Shown here in pieces: positions 32,983 through 43,393 of a DNA stretch of 64,000 nt; the first letter of the stretch is position 1, and each line of letters opens with the position of its first letter. This DNA is from Nonomuraea spiralis (lineage in GTDB: Bacteria > Actinomycetota > Actinomycetes > Streptosporangiales > Streptosporangiaceae): positions 186,001 through 250,000 of the forward strand of contig NZ_BMRC01000006.1 in assembly GCF_014648435.1 (NCBI RefSeq). Reading direction: 5' to 3'. The translations under genes and the position numbers were made by a program. The notes beneath the pieces are model-generated. The model was not told the DNA's origin and made no database searches. It saw nothing but the letters and a program-made list of their open reading frames with translations.

Positions 32983-34632
32983 CTAGTGGGTGAGGCTCCG
33001 GTCGTCGTCGGAACCGATGGCGGCGTGCTCGCCGTGCTCCTCGTGGTGCCCGTCGTCGATCGGGATCTTCTCCCCGCCGTACGCCTTGGACATCCGCCCG
33101 CGCAGCTTGCCGAGCGGGCCGCGCATGCCCTTGGGCGGGATGCCGGCGGCGTCCTCGTCCACGGGCAGGGCCGGCACCGGCTCCTTGCCACGCATGTGGG
33201 CCTCGGTGTCCTCGGACGGCGGCGTGTGCACCTCGATGAACTCACCGTGCGGCAGCCGCTTGATGACACCCGACTCGACACCGTGCCCGATGACCGCGGC
33301 GTCGCTGCGCTGCAGGCCGAGGCACATGCGGTAGGTGATCAGGTAGGCCAGCGCCGGTGCGACGAAGATCAGCACGCGTCCCGCGTACGTCGTCCAGTTG
33401 AGGCTGACGTGGAAGTTGGCGGAGATCTCGTCGTTCGCGCCGAGCAGCCACAGCACCCCGTAGAACGTCATCGCCGAGATGCCGATGGACGTGCGGTGGG
33501 GGTTGTTGCGCGGCCGGTCGGCCACGTGGTGCTCGCGGTGGTCGCCGGTCACCCACCGTTCCAGGAACGGGTAGAGCGCCAGACCGGTCATGATGATGCC
33601 CATCGGCACCAGGGCCGGGATGATCACGCTCATCGGCAGCGTGCCCGCGTGGGCCGTGCCGAACAGGTTCCACTCCCACGGCGGCATGATGCGCAGCGAG
33701 CCTTCGAGGAAGCCCATGTACCAGTCGGGCTGCGAACCCGCCGACACGTCCGCCGGTGTGTACGGCCCGAACAGCCAGATCGGGTTGATCTGCGCGAACG
33801 TCGCGAGCCCCGACACCACACCGAGCGTGAACAGGAAGTACGCGCCCGCCTTGGCCATGAAGGCCGGGTAGAACGGCGCGCCCACCACGTTCTTGTTGGT
33901 ACGCCCCTTGCCCGGCATCTGCGTGTGCTTCTGCACCCACATGAGCACCATGTGGGCCGAGACCAGCGCCAGCAGGATGCCCGGGATGAGCAGGATGTGC
34001 AGCGAGTAGAACCGGGCGACGACGTCCCCGCCGGGATACTCCCCGCCGAACAGGAAGAACGTGATGTACGTGCCCACCAGCGGCAGCGAGATCGCCACGC
34101 CCTCGGTGATCCGCAGACCGGCGCCGGAGAGCAGGTCGTCGGGGAGGGAGTAGCCGGTCAGGCCCTCGGCCAGCGCCAGGGTCAGCAGCAGGACGCCGAT
34201 GATCCAGTTGAGCTCGCGCGGCTTGCGGTAGGCGCCGGTGAAGAACACCCGCAGCATGTGGACCGTCATGCCGGCCACGAAGAGGAGGGCAGCCCAGTGG
34301 TGCATCTGCCTCATCAGCAGACCACCCCGGACGTCGAAGCTGATCTCCAGCGACGACGCGTAGGCCTCCGACATCATGACGCCCTTGAGCGGCGCGTACG
34401 AGCCGTCGTAGACGACCTCGCCCATGCTCGGCTTGAACCACAGCGTCAGGAACGTACCGGTCAGCAGCAGGATGATGAACGAGTAGAGCGCGATCTCGCC
34501 CAGCAGGAACGACCAGTGGTCCGGGAAGATCTTGCGCAGGTTGCGCTTGAGGAAGTTGGCCCCGCCCAGGCGGTCGTCGAGGAAGGTCGACGGCCCGGAG
34601 ATGGCCTTCGGTACGGCGTTCAGGTCGCTCAT
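32983..34632 (-). CDS. qcrB: Cytochrome bc1 complex cytochrome b subunit
   Basis: A 549-residue membrane subunit carrying the two b hemes and the quinone sites of complex III. The N-terminal eight-helix core contains the heme-region motifs (RGGLLMRQMHHWAALLFVAGM region with HH, and FYSLHILLIPG with H). The PEWY-type quinol motif appears as QPDWYMGF. The long cytoplasmic C-terminus, ending in HHEEHGEH, is the actinobacterial extension. ATG 34632 overlaps the qcrA stop. It is the last gene of ctaE-qcrC-qcrA-qcrB. Confidence 0.96.
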   Translation of the reverse strand: MSDLNAVPKAISGPSTFLDDRLGGANFLKRNLRKIFPDHWSFLLGEIALYSFIILLLTGTFLTLWFKPSMGEVVYDGSYAPLKGVMMSEAYASSLEISFDVRGGLLMRQMHHWAALLFVAGMTVHMLRVFFTGAYRKPRELNWIIGVLLLTLALAEGLTGYSLPDDLLSGAGLRITEGVAISLPLVGTYITFFLFGGEYPGGDVVARFYSLHILLIPGILLALVSAHMVLMWVQKHTQMPGKGRTNKNVVGAPFYPAFMAKAGAYFLFTLGVVSGLATFAQINPIWLFGPYTPADVSAGSQPDWYMGFLEGSLRIMPPWEWNLFGTAHAGTLPMSVIIPALVPMGIIMTGLALYPFLERWVTGDHREHHVADRPRNNPHRTSIGISAMTFYGVLWLLGANDEISANFHVSLNWTTYAGRVLIFVAPALAYLITYRMCLGLQRSDAAVIGHGVESGVIKRLPHGEFIEVHTPPSEDTEAHMRGKEPVPALPVDEDAAGIPPKGMRGPLGKLRGRMSKAYGGEKIPIDDGHHEEHGEHAAIGSDDDRSLTH

Positions 34633-35744
34633 GCCTGGGCCCCCTTCTCCCTGGCCTCGGCCTCGGCGTCGCCGCGCTCCCAGTAGCTGGGACCGACGGG
34701 CACGTTGAAGTCACCCTGGGCGATCAGATAGCCCTCGCTGTCGACGGTGATGGGCAGCTGCGGCAGCGGCCGGGCGGCCGGACCGAAGATGACCTTCGCA
34801 CCGTCGGCCGCGTCGAACGTCGACTGGTGGCACGGGCACAGGATGTGGTGGGTGGTCTGCTCGTAGAGCGCCGCCGGGCAGCCGACGTGCGTGCAGATCT
34901 TGGAGTACGCGACGATGCCGTCGTGCGTCCAGTTCTGCTTGACGCCGCCCTTGAGCTCCTCCGGACGGAACTTGATCAGGATCAGCGTGGCCTTGGCGAG
35001 CGCGTTGAGGTCGTGCTGGTAACCCTCGGGCACGACCGACAGGATGCCGCCGGGCGAGTTGAAGTCGGCGGCGCGGATCGGCTGGCCGGTGCCCTCGACG
35101 ACGAGGCGCAGCGGCTTGCCGTCCTTGGTCTTCTCACCCCAGACGGTGTGGCGCAGCAGCTTGTTGAACTTCGCGGCGGGCATCTTGGAGTTGTCGAGGT
35201 CGCGCAGCAGCACCACCGGCACCAGGCCGAGCGGCGCGGCGGCCAGCAGCAGCGTGCGGCGCAACATCTTGCGCTTGACGAAGCCGCTCTCGTTGGCGCC
35301 CTCCAGGAAGGTCTCGGCGACGACCTCGCGGTCATCCTCGTCCGAGGCCATCGAGTGGCGCTCCTGGACCAGCGCGTACTTCGGCATGATCTGGCGGACC
35401 CAGATCACGATGCCGACCGCGAGGCCGAGGATCGCCAGCGTCAGCGTGCCGCCGAGCGCGAGGTTGGAGGTCCCCGTCGCCTCTGGGCTGCCGACCTGGA
35501 ACACCACGTAGGAGATGATGAAGGCGATCGCGGCGAGGAACGTGATCGTGAAGCAGAGCGCCACGATCTTCTCGGCCTTGCGGGCCTTGGTCTCGTCCTG
35601 CAGCGTCACGCCGGGGACGTCGCGGTCGGCGGCTTCCTCCGCCTCCGCGGCGCCGAGCATCGAGGTGCCCGGCGCGGGAGTGCCGATGACGCGCTTGGGC
35701 ACGCGTTCGTCCGGCTGCTCGATCTCGTGCTCGTTGTCTGTCAT
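34629..35744 (-). CDS. qcrA: Cytochrome bc1 complex Rieske iron-sulfur subunit
   Basis: A 371-residue Rieske protein passing electrons from quinol to the c-type hemes. Both cluster motifs are intact: CTHVGC and CPCHQS, in the C-terminal domain. Three hydrophobic segments in the first 200 residues are the actinobacterial three-helix form, unlike the single helix of other bacteria. It overlaps qcrB (ATGA) and qcrC at its ends, showing tight coupling within the respiratory operon. Confidence 0.96.
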   Translation of the reverse strand: MTDNEHEIEQPDERVPKRVIGTPAPGTSMLGAAEAEEAADRDVPGVTLQDETKARKAEKIVALCFTITFLAAIAFIISYVVFQVGSPEATGTSNLALGGTLTLAILGLAVGIVIWVRQIMPKYALVQERHSMASDEDDREVVAETFLEGANESGFVKRKMLRRTLLLAAAPLGLVPVVLLRDLDNSKMPAAKFNKLLRHTVWGEKTKDGKPLRLVVEGTGQPIRAADFNSPGGILSVVPEGYQHDLNALAKATLILIKFRPEELKGGVKQNWTHDGIVAYSKICTHVGCPAALYEQTTHHILCPCHQSTFDAADGAKVIFGPAARPLPQLPITVDSEGYLIAQGDFNVPVGPSYWERGDAEAEAREKGAQA

Positions 35745-36550
35745 GACTTCTGTCGCTTCTTCGCGGTGATCCAGATGGCGGCGAGGGCAAGGGCGGCGAT
35801 GCCCGCCACGAACGCTACGAGACCTTCGGTGACCGGGCCGATGCGGCCGAGACCGAACCCTCCGGGGTCCTTCTGCTCACGGACCTGGGTGATGTACGCG
35901 ATCATGCTGCGCTTCTCTTCAGGCGTGATCGTCGAGTCGTTGAAGACCGGCATCGCCTGGGGGCCGGTCACCATCGCCTCGTAGATCTGCGTCGGTGACG
36001 ACTCGTTCAGGTTGGGCGCGTACTTGCCCTGCGTCAAGGCGCCGCCCGCGCCGGCCCAGTTGTGGCACTGGATGCAGTTGGCCCGGAACAGCTCCCCGCC
36101 CTTGCCGGCGTCGCCGAGCTTCGGGTCGACCTGCTCCTTGCCCGGCACCTGCGGGCCGCCGCCGAGCGACTGCACGTACGCGGCGACCTGACGGGTGCTC
36201 TCCTCGTTGACCCAGTGGGCCAGAGGCTTGCGGGGCGCCTGCGGACCGGGGTTGCCGGCGGGCATGCGGCCGGTGCTCATCTGGAAGTCGACCGCCGCGG
36301 CGCCGACGCCCACGAGCGTGGGGGCGACGTTGGTGCCCTCCGCGTTCATGCCGTGGCAGCTGGAGCAGTGGGCCACGAACAGGCTCTTGCCTTCGGCCAC
36401 GTCGTCGACCTTGCCTGCAGCCAGCGCCGCGTCAGCAGGCTTGCTCGCCTGGACAAAGGCGGCGTATACCATCCCGACCAGCGCCAACGCCAAAATCAGG
36501 ACGGCGTATCTCGCGAGGGGATGCCGCCGCCAAGCGGTGCTCCTAGTCAC
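35741..36550 (-). CDS. qcrC: Cytochrome bc1 complex diheme cytochrome c subunit
   Basis: A 269-residue membrane-anchored cytochrome with two heme c sites, CSSCH (62-66) and CIQCH (159-163). An N-terminal hydrophobic segment (15-34) and a C-terminal helix (about 240-262) bracket them. Having two hemes replaces a soluble cytochrome c, so electrons pass directly to the aa3 oxidase in a supercomplex. It lies 14 bases after ctaE and overlaps qcrA. Confidence 0.96.
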   Translation of the reverse strand: MTRSTAWRRHPLARYAVLILALALVGMVYAAFVQASKPADAALAAGKVDDVAEGKSLFVAHCSSCHGMNAEGTNVAPTLVGVGAAAVDFQMSTGRMPAGNPGPQAPRKPLAHWVNEESTRQVAAYVQSLGGGPQVPGKEQVDPKLGDAGKGGELFRANCIQCHNWAGAGGALTQGKYAPNLNESSPTQIYEAMVTGPQAMPVFNDSTITPEEKRSMIAYITQVREQKDPGGFGLGRIGPVTEGLVAFVAGIAALALAAIWITAKKRQKS

Positions 36551-36564
36551 AGAGATCCCGTTCC

Positions 36565-37215
36565 TTAACGAATGATGTAGATGGTCGCGAAAAGACCGAT
36601 CCAGACGACGTCTACGAAGTGCCAGTAGTAGGACACGACGATCGCGCTGGTGGCCTGCTCATGCGTAAAGCGCTTCGCGGCGTACGTGCGTCCCAGCATG
36701 AACAGGAACGCGATCAGGCCACCGGTCACGTGCAGGCCGTGGAAGCCCGTCGTCAGGTAGAACACCGAGGTGTAGGCGTTGGCGGACAGGGTCGCGCCCT
36801 CTGACGCCAGCTCGCCGTACTCGTACAGCTGACCGGCGACGAAGATCGCGCCCATCAGGAAGCTGACGATGTACCAGAAGCGGAGCTTGCCGACCTGCCC
36901 CTTCTCTGCGGCCCACACGCCCAGCTGGCACGTCACACTCGACAGGACCAGGATGATCGTGTTGACCGTCGCGAACGGGATGTTCAGGTGAGCGCCTTCT
37001 GCCTCAACGCCTGCAGGAAGGAAGGCAGGGCCCCACTCGATGCCCTTCCCCTCGCTCACCGACCGGATGGTGAAGTACATCGCGAACAGCGCCGCGAAGA
37101 ACATGAGCTCAGAGGACAGCCACACGATCGTGCCGACACTGACCAGGTTCGGCCGTCGGTACGACTGGGCTGTCGTCGTCGAAGTTATTGCGGATGCTGT
37201 CGCCACGGGCAGCAT
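36565..37215 (-). CDS. ctaE: Cytochrome c oxidase subunit III
   Basis: A 216-residue membrane subunit with five hydrophobic segments. Diagnostic stretches include [31 protein letters not shown] and [15 protein letters not shown] at the end. It supports the aa3 oxidase core. ATG 37215 gives the usual actinobacterial N-terminus ([12 protein letters not shown] after a short lead); GGAG lies about 12 bases upstream. It heads the operon ctaE-qcrC-qcrA-qcrB, so oxidase and bc1 genes are co-expressed. Confidence 0.93.
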   Translation of the reverse strand: MLPVATASAITSTTTAQSYRRPNLVSVGTIVWLSSELMFFAALFAMYFTIRSVSEGKGIEWGPAFLPAGVEAEGAHLNIPFATVNTIILVLSSVTCQLGVWAAEKGQVGKLRFWYIVSFLMGAIFVAGQLYEYGELASEGATLSANAYTSVFYLTTGFHGLHVTGGLIAFLFMLGRTYAAKRFTHEQATSAIVVSYYWHFVDVVWIGLFATIYIIR

Positions 37216-37422
37216 TATTGCGGCTCCGGTGTTCGGTCCGGCCAACGACCCCCCGTTAGGAGGAACAAACCGGCCATCAACCTGGGATAATTGGGACAAA
37301 ACGCCTGTCAGACCTGGTGGCCTGGGATTGCATGCCGGGGCACCGGTACGATCCAGGTGACCATACAGCTTCGAGCGATAGTGAGCGCGAAAGTGACGTC
37401 CTCTGGGAGCACCGACGACACG
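37216..37422. promoter_or_regulatory. Divergent intergenic region: ctaE operon and receiver-like gene
   Basis: 207 bases without a gene. Leftward, CTGACA followed by an AATTATCC stretch near 37285-37305 could be the ctaE promoter, leaving a leader of about 70 bases. No clean element is seen for the rightward gene. Confidence 0.3.
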
Positions 37423-37821
37423 ATGAGGGTCCTCGTCTACAGCGACGACGCCACCACCCGGGCCGAGGTCCGCCAGGCCATCGGCCGGCGACCGGCGGCC
37501 GATCTGCCCCTCGTCGAGATCGTCGAGTGCGCCACCGAGCCCAAGGTGCACCAGTGGCTCGGCTCCGGCGAGATCGACGTGGCGATCCTCGACGGCGAGA
37601 CCCAGCCCGCCGGCGGCATGGGCGTCTCCCGTCAGGCCAAGGACGAGGTCTACGACTGCCCGCCCATCTGCCTGATCATCGCCAGGCGCGACGACCGGTG
37701 GCTGGCCGACTGGTCCAAGGCCGACGCCGTCGTCCCGCAGCCTCTGGAGCCCATGGTCCTGGCCGACACCGTGGCCGACCTGATGCGCCGCCGTTCCGCC
37801 ACCCGACTCAACGCGAAGTAG
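37423..37821 (+). CDS. Receiver-like protein of unknown function upstream of trpD
   Basis: A 132-residue protein. [21 protein letters not shown] at the start and [19 protein letters not shown] in the middle resemble the beta1 acidic pair and beta3 phospho-Asp region of response-regulator receivers. [15 protein letters not shown] corresponds to beta4-beta5, but the conserved Lys is not evident, so it may be a pseudo-receiver. There is no output domain. GTG 37393 in frame is an alternative start. It stops 6 bases before trpD and may be co-transcribed. Confidence 0.65.
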   Translation: MRVLVYSDDATTRAEVRQAIGRRPAADLPLVEIVECATEPKVHQWLGSGEIDVAILDGETQPAGGMGVSRQAKDEVYDCPPICLIIARRDDRWLADWSKADAVVPQPLEPMVLADTVADLMRRRSATRLNAK

Positions 37822-37827
37822 GTGCCC

Positions 37828-38874
37828 ATGGACTCCCGAACGACCTGGCCAGCCTTGTTCTCCGCTCTCCTTTCGGGCGAGCATCTCACGGCCGACGAGA
37901 CGGCCTGGGCGATGCGGGAGATCTTCTCGGGCAACGCCACCTCCGCCCAGATCGCGGGCTTCGCGCTGGCCCTGCGGGCCAAGGGCGAGACGGTGGCCGA
38001 GGTGGTGGGCCTGGCCCGGACGATGCTGGAGTTCTCCACCCCCCTGACCGTCGAGGGGCCCGTCCTCGACGTCGTCGGCACGGGCGGCGACCGCGCCCAC
38101 ACCGTCAACGTCTCCACGATGGCCGCCATCGTGGCCGCCGCCGCGGGCGCCAGGGTCGTCAAGCACGGCAACCGCTCGGCCTCCTCGCTGTGCGGGGCCG
38201 CCGACGTCCTGGAGCACATGGGGATCAGGCTCGACCTGACGCCGCAGCAGACCGCGCGGGTGGCGCGCGAGGCGGGCATCGCCTTCTGCTTCGCCCCCGT
38301 CTACCACCCCGCGCTGCGGTTCGCCGGGCCCGCGCGCAAGGAGATCGGCGTCCCCACGGTCTTCAACTTCCTGGGCCCGCTGACCAACCCAGCCCGGCCG
38401 AGCGCCCAGGCCATCGGCGTCTTCGACGCCCGCATGCTGCCCGTCATCGCCGGCGTCTTCGCCGAGCGCGGCGTCTCGGCCCTGGTGTTCCGCGGCGACG
38501 ACGGCCTCGACGAGCTGACCATCACCGGCACCTCCACGGTCTGGGTGGTCAGGGACGGCACGGCCACCGAGACCACGTTCGACCCCGCGATCCTGGGCAT
38601 CCCCCGGGCCGACGCGGGCGCGCTGCGCGGCGGCGACGTGCAGTTCAACGCCCAGGCCGTCCACGACCTGCTGGGCGGCAAGAAGGGGCCGGTGCGCGAC
38701 GCGGTGCTGCTCAACACCGCCGCCGCCCTGGTCGCCCTCGACGGCGCCGGCGACGACCTCGACACGGCGATGATCAAGGGTTACGAGCGCGCCACGCAGG
38801 CCGTCGACTCGGGCCTGGCCTCCGACACGCTCCGCCGCTGGGTCGAGGTCAGCAGCTCCTGCCGCCCGTCGTGA
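37828..38874 (+). CDS. trpD: Anthranilate phosphoribosyltransferase
   Basis: A 348-residue enzyme joining anthranilate to phosphoribosyl pyrophosphate in tryptophan synthesis. The PRPP loop [14 protein letters not shown] and the substrate block [18 protein letters not shown] are intact, followed by [20 protein letters not shown] and the metal DD pair in [11 protein letters not shown] use ATG 37828, with AGGTG just upstream; GTG 37822 is possible. It sits next to the respiratory genes rather than other trp genes, as in many actinomycetes. Confidence 0.95.
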   Translation: MDSRTTWPALFSALLSGEHLTADETAWAMREIFSGNATSAQIAGFALALRAKGETVAEVVGLARTMLEFSTPLTVEGPVLDVVGTGGDRAHTVNVSTMAAIVAAAAGARVVKHGNRSASSLCGAADVLEHMGIRLDLTPQQTARVAREAGIAFCFAPVYHPALRFAGPARKEIGVPTVFNFLGPLTNPARPSAQAIGVFDARMLPVIAGVFAERGVSALVFRGDDGLDELTITGTSTVWVVRDGTATETTFDPAILGIPRADAGALRGGDVQFNAQAVHDLLGGKKGPVRDAVLLNTAAALVALDGAGDDLDTAMIKGYERATQAVDSGLASDTLRRWVEVSSSCRPS

Positions 38875-38876
38875 CC

Positions 38877-38903
38877 GTGAGCGCGCCCGTGAGGCGCGCT
38901 CAC
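38877..38903 (+). terminator. Hairpin terminator after trpD
   Basis: GTGAGCGCGCC (38877-38887) pairs perfectly with GGCGCGCTCAC (38893-38903), followed by a T-rich GTCTTTC. Confidence 0.75.
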
Positions 38904-38993
38904 GTCTTTCGTGGGTCCGAGGTGCCCTCACAGCCCCTCAGGGCGTCCAGGGGCAGCTCAGAGCCGTGTACGCGGTGACTGTGTTCGGACCGG

Positions 38994-40196
38994 TCAGAAG
39001 GTGATGCTCGGGCCCGCCTTCAGCGAGCTCCACTTGAGCCATTCCTTCCAGTTCTCCTGCCAGTGACCCCACCCGTTGGTGGGCTCCAGCTTCCGCGGCG
39101 ATCCGGTGATGATGATCGGGTCGCCGATCAGCGTGTTCTTGATGAACCAGGCCGCGTTCTCCGGGCTGACGTTCACGCAGCCGTGGCTGACGTTGGAGTT
39201 GCCCTGCGAGCCCACCGACCAGGGCGCGCTGTGCACGTACTCGCCGCTGTTGGAGATGCGCACGGTGTTGTAGACGGTCAGCTGGTAGTAGCCCGACTGG
39301 CCGGGGCCGATGCCGGGAGAGGTCATGACGGTCACCGGCTCCCGCGACATCGCCAGGTGCACGCCCGAGGTCGTGTAGTACTTCCACTGGCCGCCCTGCC
39401 CGGCGCTCATCGGCATGGTGCGGATGCGCTTGCCGTCCCGGCGGACCGTCAGGACGTGCTCGTCGGTGGTCCCCTTGGTGATCTGGGAACGGCCGATCTT
39501 GAAGTCGAGGGTGACGTCGCGCTTGCCGTACAGGCCCTGGCCGCCGCGTACGCCGGCCAGCTTCGCCTCCAGCCGGACCTTGGTGTACGCCGGCCAGTAC
39601 TCCTGCGGCCGGAAGTCCACGTGGCTGTCGTCGAACCAGTGCCAGGCCCCCTCCACCGGCTTGGAGCTGCGGATGGTGAGGTTGCGCTCGACGGCGATCC
39701 GGTCGCTCACCGGCTTGTCGAAGGCGATCATGACGGGCATGCCGATGCCGACCGTCAGGCCGGTGTCGTCCCGGTTCGGGGTGATCGACTGGATGTCGAA
39801 CGTCTTGTCGCCCTTGACCGTGGTGAACGAGCTGGTGGTCTCGCTCTGCTTGCCCGCTGTGTCCACGGTGACGGCGGTGACGGTGTAGCTGGCGCCGGGC
39901 CGGGCGGTGGACGTGCTGCGCCAGCGGGTGCCGTCGCCGCTCAGGACGCCGCGCAGCCGGCCCGCCTTGCCGCCGTCCACCCGTACGCTCTTGAGCGTGG
40001 CGCCCTGGGCGGAGACCACCACGGGCTGGTCGGTGGCCACGTTCGCGGCCTTGTCCACCGGTGTGACCGCCACCGGGGGCTGCCGCTGCACCGCGCCGGG
40101 CAGTTCCTTCGACTCGTTCGCCGCGCCGCTCAGCGAGCACGCCGTGAGCAGCGCCAGGGCCAGCAGGCCGGCCGATCTATTCGCAACGCGCCCCAC
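38994..40196 (-). CDS. L,D-transpeptidase lipoprotein with Ig-like domains
   Basis: A 400-residue cell-wall cross-linking enzyme. Start GTG 40196 follows GGGAG and gives a lipoprotein signal with lipobox LLTAC (Cys20). Two Ig-like domains (about 35-250) precede the YkuD catalytic domain, whose motif SHGCVNVSP contains the catalytic Cys and preceding His. The C-terminal Trp-rich tail is that of mycobacterial Ldt proteins. It makes 3-3 peptide cross-links and is the target class of carbapenems. Longer in-frame readings upstream lack a ribosome site. Confidence 0.9.
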   Translation of the reverse strand: MGRVANRSAGLLALALLTACSLSGAANESKELPGAVQRQPPVAVTPVDKAANVATDQPVVVSAQGATLKSVRVDGGKAGRLRGVLSGDGTRWRSTSTARPGASYTVTAVTVDTAGKQSETTSSFTTVKGDKTFDIQSITPNRDDTGLTVGIGMPVMIAFDKPVSDRIAVERNLTIRSSKPVEGAWHWFDDSHVDFRPQEYWPAYTKVRLEAKLAGVRGGQGLYGKRDVTLDFKIGRSQITKGTTDEHVLTVRRDGKRIRTMPMSAGQGGQWKYYTTSGVHLAMSREPVTVMTSPGIGPGQSGYYQLTVYNTVRISNSGEYVHSAPWSVGSQGNSNVSHGCVNVSPENAAWFIKNTLIGDPIIITGSPRKLEPTNGWGHWQENWKEWLKWSSLKAGPSITF

Positions 40197-40289
40197 GAGT
40201 GACTCCCTCACCCAAGATCCAACCTTCTCCCCCCTTATTACCCTGAGTGATCGATTCACCACATCCGTGACCTGGTAAAGAACGCGAAA

Positions 40290-40326
40290 AAGCGGGCGTC
40301 CTCCCGTATGGGAAGGACGCCCGCTT
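40290..40326 (-). terminator. Rho-independent-like terminator of the ctaCDF operon
   Basis: A 12-bp stem (AAGCGGGCGTCC with GGACGCCCGCTT) is extended by three further pairs around a GTAT loop; read leftward it runs into TTTTT. It lies 12 bases after the ctaF stop. Confidence 0.8.
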
Positions 40327-40337
40327 CGAGCCGCTTG

Positions 40338-40751
40338 TCAGTGCGAGAAGTTGCCCCGGTAGTACTGGAACACGAACCCGATCATGGCCATGATGATCAG
40401 GAACACGCCGATCAGGAACATCCAGAAGCCGATCACGAACCCGGCGAAGGCGAAGGCCGCCGCGAGGCACAGGAACAGCGGCCACCAGCTGCTCGGGCTG
40501 AAGAACCCGATCTCACCGGCGCCGTCGCTGATGTCGGCCTGCTTGTCGTCCTCCGGCTGGGCCCCGATGCGCCGCGCGGTGAACATCAGGTAGTAGCCCA
40601 CCATGAACGCGAACCCGACCGAGATCGCCATGGCGGTGGTGCCCACGGGCTCACCGTGGCCGGTCGCCGACTTGGTCCAGAACCAGTAGCCGACGTCGAC
40701 CCCGGCGAAGAACAGGCCGCACAGCAGGAACAGCCAACCCTGGACCTTCAT
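40338..40751 (-). CDS. ctaF: Cytochrome c oxidase subunit IV (actinobacterial)
   Basis: A 137-residue subunit with four hydrophobic segments (about 4-21, 40-58, 90-108, 110-128) and the typical end FQYYRGNFSH. Actinobacterial aa3 oxidases contain this small fourth subunit, of structural role. Its ATG shares one base with the ctaD stop (TGATG), so expression is coupled. Confidence 0.93.
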   Translation of the reverse strand: MKVQGWLFLLCGLFFAGVDVGYWFWTKSATGHGEPVGTTAMAISVGFAFMVGYYLMFTARRIGAQPEDDKQADISDGAGEIGFFSPSSWWPLFLCLAAAFAFAGFVIGFWMFLIGVFLIIMAMIGFVFQYYRGNFSH

Positions 40752-42412
40752 CAGGCCTCCACCTCCTGGGCGGACTTGGCGGACAGGTGCGGGTAGTGCA
40801 GGTCGAACGCCGGACGCTCGGACCGGATGCGCGGCAGCGAGGTGAAGTTGTGCCGCGGCGGCGGGCAGGAGGTCGCCCATTCGAGCGAGCCGCCGTAACC
40901 CCACGGGTCGTCGACGGTGACCTTCGGCGCCGAACGCCAGGTCTTCCAGACGTTGTAGAAGAACGGCAGCGTCGAGGCGCCCAGGATGAACGCGCCCACC
41001 GACGAGATCATGTTCAGGTCGGTGAAGCCGTCGGCCGCGCTGTAGTCGGCGTAGCGGCGCGGGAAGCCGACCATGCCGAGCCAGTGCTGCACCAGGAACG
41101 TGGTGTGGAAGCCGATGAACAGCAGCCAGAAGTGCAGCTTGCCGAGCTTGTCGTCGAGCATCTTGCCGGTGAACTTGGGCCACCAGAAGTAGAAGCCGGC
41201 GAACATGGCGAACACGACCGTGCCGAAGACCACGTAGTGGAAGTGGGCGACGACGAAGTAGGTGTCGCTGATGTGGAAGTCGAGCGGCGGCGAGGCCAGG
41301 ATGACACCGGTCAGGCCACCGAGCAGGAACGTGATCAGGAAGCCGACGGAGAACAACATCGGCGACTCGAACGACAGATGCCCGCGCCACATCGTGCCGA
41401 TCCAGTTGAAGAACTTCACGCCCGTCGGCACCGCGATGAGGAACGTCATGAACGAGAAGAACGGCAACAACACCTGCCCGGTCGGGAACATGTGGTGCGC
41501 CCAGACCGTGATGGACAGACCGGCGATGGCGATGGTCGCGCCCACCAGGCCGATGTAGCCGAAGATCGGCTTGCGGCTGAAGACCGGCAGGATCTCCGTC
41601 ACGATGCCGAAGAACGGCAGCGCGATGATGTAGACCTCCGGATGGCCGAAGAACCAGAACAGGTGCTGCCACAGGATCGGCCCGCCGTTGGCGGGGTCGA
41701 AGATGTGGGTGCCGAGCTTGCGGTCGGCCTCCAGGGCCAGCAGCGCCGCGGCCAGCACGGGGAAGGCCATCAGCACGAGCATGCTGGTCAGCAGGACGTT
41801 CCAGGTGAAGATCGGCATGCGGAACATGGTCATGCCGGGGGCGCGCATGCAGATGATCGTCGTGATGAAGTTCACCGAGCCGAGGATCGTGCCGAGACCC
41901 GACAGGGCCAGGCCCATGATCCACAGGTCGCCGCCGATGCCGGGCGAGGCGATCGCGCTCGACAGCGGCGTGTAGGCGAACCAGCCGAAGGAGGCCGCGC
42001 CGCCCGGCGTGAGGAAGCCGGACACGGCGATGATGCTGCCGAACAGGTAGAGCCAGTAGCTCACCATGTTCAGTCGCGGGAAGGCCACGTCGGGGGCGCC
42101 GATCTGCAGCGGCATCAGCTCGTTGGCGAAGCCGGCGAACAGCGGCGTCGCGAACATCAGCAGCATGATCGTGCCGTGCATGGTGAACAGCTGGTTGAAC
42201 TGCTCGTTGCTGGTGATCTGCAGCCCGGGCTGCGCCAGCTCGGCCCTCATGATCAGCGCCATGACGCCGCCGATCAGGAAGAAGGCGAACGACGTGATCA
42301 GGTACATGTGCCCGATGATCTTGTGATCAGTCGAGGACAGCCACTTGGCGATGATCTGGCCCTTGGTGACGGGCCGGACCGCTACGCGAAGTGGTTCTTG
42401 GATGGCGGTCAC
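40751..42412 (-). CDS. ctaD: Cytochrome c oxidase subunit I
   Basis: A 553-residue twelve-helix subunit holding heme a, heme a3 and CuB. Ligand motifs are visible: [11 protein letters not shown] (heme a His), [10 protein letters not shown] with the His-Pro-Glu-Val-Tyr cross-linked Tyr block, WAHHMF with the CuB pair, and [10 protein letters not shown] with both axial histidines. It reduces oxygen and pumps protons. It overlaps ctaC by ATGA and ctaF by one base. Confidence 0.97.
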   Translation of the reverse strand: MTAIQEPLRVAVRPVTKGQIIAKWLSSTDHKIIGHMYLITSFAFFLIGGVMALIMRAELAQPGLQITSNEQFNQLFTMHGTIMLLMFATPLFAGFANELMPLQIGAPDVAFPRLNMVSYWLYLFGSIIAVSGFLTPGGAASFGWFAYTPLSSAIASPGIGGDLWIMGLALSGLGTILGSVNFITTIICMRAPGMTMFRMPIFTWNVLLTSMLVLMAFPVLAAALLALEADRKLGTHIFDPANGGPILWQHLFWFFGHPEVYIIALPFFGIVTEILPVFSRKPIFGYIGLVGATIAIAGLSITVWAHHMFPTGQVLLPFFSFMTFLIAVPTGVKFFNWIGTMWRGHLSFESPMLFSVGFLITFLLGGLTGVILASPPLDFHISDTYFVVAHFHYVVFGTVVFAMFAGFYFWWPKFTGKMLDDKLGKLHFWLLFIGFHTTFLVQHWLGMVGFPRRYADYSAADGFTDLNMISSVGAFILGASTLPFFYNVWKTWRSAPKVTVDDPWGYGGSLEWATSCPPPRHNFTSLPRIRSERPAFDLHYPHLSAKSAQEVEA

Positions 42413-43242
42413 TGGGCACTCCCAGCCTGGGTCGCGATGTACTGGTCGAACTCAGCCTGCTTGACGAGCTTCACCTTGAACAACATCCGGCTGTGGTCGA
42501 CGCCGCACAGCTCGGCGCACCGGCCCGCGTAGATGCCCACACGGTCGTCGCCGAGGGTCTTGATCTCGAACTTGCGTCCGGGGTTGCCCTCCGGGATGCC
42601 GGGGATGATGTCCCGCTTGAACAGGAACTCAGGCACCCAGAACGAGTGGATCACGTCGTCCGTGGACAGGTCGAACTCGACCTTGGTGTTCGTCGGCAGG
42701 ACCAACTGCGGGCCCTCCCGGTAGTCGCTCACCGGCATGCCGGGCACGGGCTGCGTCGTCTTGCCGTTGTAGGTCGTGGTGAAGCGCCAGCTCCACTGGT
42801 ACGCCTCGACCTTGACCTTGACGGGGGCGTCACCCGCGACGTCCGTGAGGGCCTTGCTGTCGCGGGCGGTGAAGAAGAAGAACACCGACACCATGACGAG
42901 CGGGATCACCGTGTAGAGGATCTCGATCGGCAGGTTGTAGCGCACCTGGGGAGGCAGCTCCGCCTTCGACCTGCGCTTGCGGTGGAAGATCGCGGCCCAC
43001 ACGATCAGAACGATGACGACGAGGCCCGTGGCCAGTGCGGCGATCCAGGCCCCGTTCCACAAATGCTGAACGACCTCGGCCTGCTCGGTGACGCCCTCGG
43101 GCAGCAGGCCGTTGGACCAGTCGAACTTGGGAACGTCATTAGCACACGCCGTAGCAGTGGCCAGCAGCAACGCCAAAGCGGCGGCGCGCGGCACCCTGCG
43201 CCGGGCCAACGAACGCCGCGTCGTACGGCGAGTCGGACTCAC
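42409..43242 (-). CDS. ctaC: Cytochrome c oxidase subunit II (CuA lipoprotein)
   Basis: A 277-residue subunit receiving electrons from the bc1 complex. GTG 43242 gives a basic signal segment and lipobox-like TATAC (Cys33). Two transmembrane helices follow, then the cupredoxin domain with the CuA site [12 protein letters not shown] and the aromatic patch YQWSWRF. It heads ctaC-ctaD-ctaF. The longer in-frame reading to 43326 lacks a ribosome site and would bury the signal. No clear promoter is visible. Confidence 0.95.
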   Translation of the reverse strand: MSPTRRTTRRSLARRRVPRAAALALLLATATACANDVPKFDWSNGLLPEGVTEQAEVVQHLWNGAWIAALATGLVVIVLIVWAAIFHRKRRSKAELPPQVRYNLPIEILYTVIPLVMVSVFFFFTARDSKALTDVAGDAPVKVKVEAYQWSWRFTTTYNGKTTQPVPGMPVSDYREGPQLVLPTNTKVEFDLSTDDVIHSFWVPEFLFKRDIIPGIPEGNPGRKFEIKTLGDDRVGIYAGRCAELCGVDHSRMLFKVKLVKQAEFDQYIATQAGSAQ

Positions 43243-43393
43243 GGATCGCCTACCCCACAGATGAAGCCCAAGAGTCTTTCCCTTGGGTGCTCGTATTTCC
43301 AAATGCACAGCTGATTGCAGACACATTAGCGTGCAGGTGTCCCGCCCTACCGCGCGACCCCTCGATGGTGCCGCAAGTGGGACGATAGGTCTC

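Noticed and set aside
37317..38978. 553-codon frame over the receiver-like gene and trpD
   Set aside because: Out-of-frame shadow; trpD motifs lie in another frame.
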